Source: Polyangiaceae bacterium
GTDB lineage: Bacteria > Myxococcota_A > Polyangia > Polyangiales > Polyangiaceae
Assembly: GCA_022447485.1 (NCBI GenBank)
Contig: JAKVCH010000225.1
Coordinates: 1 to 5,644, forward strand
Reading direction: 5' to 3'
Length of the DNA: 5,644 nucleotides
This document shows positions 4,748-5,644 of the stretch, piece by piece. The translations under genes were made by a program, and so were the position numbers. Under the pieces are notes generated by a model that saw nothing but the letters and a program-made list of their open reading frames with translations, had not been told where the DNA came from and made no database searches. The first letter of the stretch is position 1; every line of letters starts with the position of its first letter.

Positions 4748-5644
4748 TTAATCCACGGGCGTCAGCGGCACAGATCCTTCCAACGACATTCCCGGGGTCG
4801 AATATATCACACCCCACTGATCTCCGGGACCCTTCGAATAAGTCGCTCCATTGAAGTGGTTCTGCAAGTTCTGATCTGTCGACTGATGGGCGCTGATGCC
4901 ACCCATCGGTGTAAGTGCCGTCAAAGTTTGCGTCGTCTCCGGTTCTTCCTGTGCCCCAATGGAGACGCCAACTCCAAGGGCAAAACCCCAGACCAGTGAT
5001 GTGCGAACCACTAGATCCGGGTTCCCCCCTCCCTGCCATTGCACTGCAATATCTAAGGTCAAACCTAAACCAAGAGCCGCAACGCCACCCACACCAAGTT
5101 CGAACGTATTTCCCGCGGTCTGCGAGGGTCGCTGTGACACATTCGCAAGTTGCGCGTCTCGCTGTGCTTCAGCTTCTGCAAGATTCGGAACCTGGCGCGC
5201 GCCGTCGCGCCCCGAAGTCTCAGGAGCCGACGCACCCGTCAGTACCTTGAGTTCGGTATTCAGACGCTCAACGTTCTTCTCAACTGCCCGCAGACTAGCG
5301 CTAGCTCCGTTCACCTCGTCCTGAAGAGTCGCAAGGTCCTCCTCTCGCCCCTCGGCCTCAGCCTTCGCAAGCGCGGCTTCACGTTCCGCAAGCACACCTT
5401 CTAGAAACGACACCTGTGCCTCCTCCGCCGCGATTTCAGTGTTCAGCTTGCCTATAGCTTCGGCTGATTCGCCGTCATCATGCTCCGAGGTTCCTGATGG
5501 GGCGCCTCCGCACCCATCTCCTTCACACAGCCCCAGCGGATCCACAGCCTTCAGCACATGCCCCCGCACATACGCATAAAGTTGGGGCAGCCCTCCTCCG
5601 CGCCTTGCTCGCTCTTCGAGCTGCGCGAGCCTTGCTCCTCCCTC
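4748..5644 (-). CDS. Rhs C-terminal toxin tip (cassette A), 5' end outside window
   Basis: The reading frame is open from the right edge to a TAA at 4750-4748, giving 298 visible residues; the true start lies outside. Visible residues 1-39 end with LYAYV (22-26) and AVDPLGL (33-39), the typical end of an Rhs core, after which variable toxin domains begin. The variable part has a short Cys/Gly stretch (40-51), a long Glu/Ala-rich predicted coiled coil (about 60-140), then a glycine-rich hydrophobic segment (about 178-233, with ELGVGG, ALGLGLTLDIAVQW and WGFALGVGVSIGAQ) and a polar tail. The alternating Gly/hydrophobic pattern suggests beta-strands or membrane insertion; this is inference, and I recognise no enzyme motif. 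A two-helix membrane protein starts 8 bp downstream, as expected for an immunity gene. The first 39 residues match the tip at 1693-731. Rhs-tip identity is fairly sure; activity unknown. Confidence 0.75.
   Translation of the reverse strand, partial: EGGARLAQLEERARRGGGLPQLYAYVRGHVLKAVDPLGLCEGDGCGGAPSGTSEHDDGESAEAIGKLNTEIAAEEAQVSFLEGVLAEREAALAKAEAEGREEDLATLQDEVNGASASLRAVEKNVERLNTELKVLTGASAPETSGRDGARQVPNLAEAEAQRDAQLANVSQRPSQTAGNTFELGVGGVAALGLGLTLDIAVQWQGGGNPDLVVRTSLVWGFALGVGVSIGAQEEPETTQTLTALTPMGGISAHQSTDQNLQNHFNGATYSKGPGDQWGVIYSTPGMSLEGSVPLTPVD
5528..5643 (-). repeat. Rhs-core direct repeat, copy in cassette A
   Basis: Partner of 1451-1566. The match reaches to within one base of the window end, so its true upstream limit cannot be seen fully; the last base (5644) already differs from the other copy. 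Confidence 0.85.

Noticed and set aside
4446..5039. Long version of the cassette A immunity ORF starting at 5039
   Set aside because: Its first 100 codons overlap the toxin frame and look random; the ATG at 4739 gives a compact membrane protein directly after the toxin stop.
1..5644. CRISPR array, tRNA, rRNA or complete insertion sequence
   Set aside because: No regularly spaced repeats, no tRNA or rRNA-like stretch and no transposase motifs were seen on either strand.

Overview
This 5.6-kb window looks like part of an accessory array of Rhs-type polymorphic-toxin cassettes in a Gram-negative bacterium. All confident genes except one are on the minus strand, so the array is best read from base 5644 down to base 1. 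Two copies of a roughly 110-bp sequence (5528-5643 and 1451-1566, about 92% identical over the main block) encode the last piece of an Rhs core, with the motifs LYAYV and AVDPLGL. Immediately after DPLGL the two copies become unrelated, which is the hallmark of interchangeable Rhs C-terminal toxin tips. Lipoprotein-like signal peptides point to a two-membrane cell. The Rhs style and a DUF559 nuclease would fit a Myxococcota/Bradymonadota-like organism, but that is a weak guess.

Layout on the minus strand. Cassette A: a partial Rhs tip (5644-4748, running off the right edge) with a coiled coil and a glycine-rich hydrophobic C-terminus, followed 8 bp later by a 97-residue two-helix membrane protein with a damaged zinc-ribbon-like tail (4739-4446), its likely immunity protein. 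A 409-bp stretch (4445-4037) follows, holding one doubtful small ORF and an AT-rich inverted repeat. Cassette B: the C-terminal part of a TIGR02594/CHAP-like peptidoglycan amidase (4036-3686) overlaps by ATGA a lipoprotein gene (3689-3055) that is broken by a frameshift, probably at or near an A7 run. A second lipoprotein gene follows (2888-2361).

On the plus strand a lone DUF559/Vsr-like endonuclease gene (1857-2249) sits behind a 24-bp perfect hairpin. The 3' arm of this hairpin contains the likely ribosome-binding site, and its loop can pair with the six bases just before the ATG.

Cassette C: an orphan Rhs tip with its own ATG (1693-731), a coiled coil, a central domain that I do not recognise and an extremely Lys/Arg-rich tail. 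It is translationally coupled (TGATG) to a 148-residue two-helix membrane protein (731-285), the likely immunity protein. Bases 1-284 hold no gene that I can support.

Interpretation: the window appears to be a store of spare or decaying toxin/immunity modules joined by short recombination tracts. The immunity types (two-helix membrane proteins and lipoproteins) suggest toxins acting at the cell envelope. Toxin activities of cassettes A and C are not recognisable from sequence alone.
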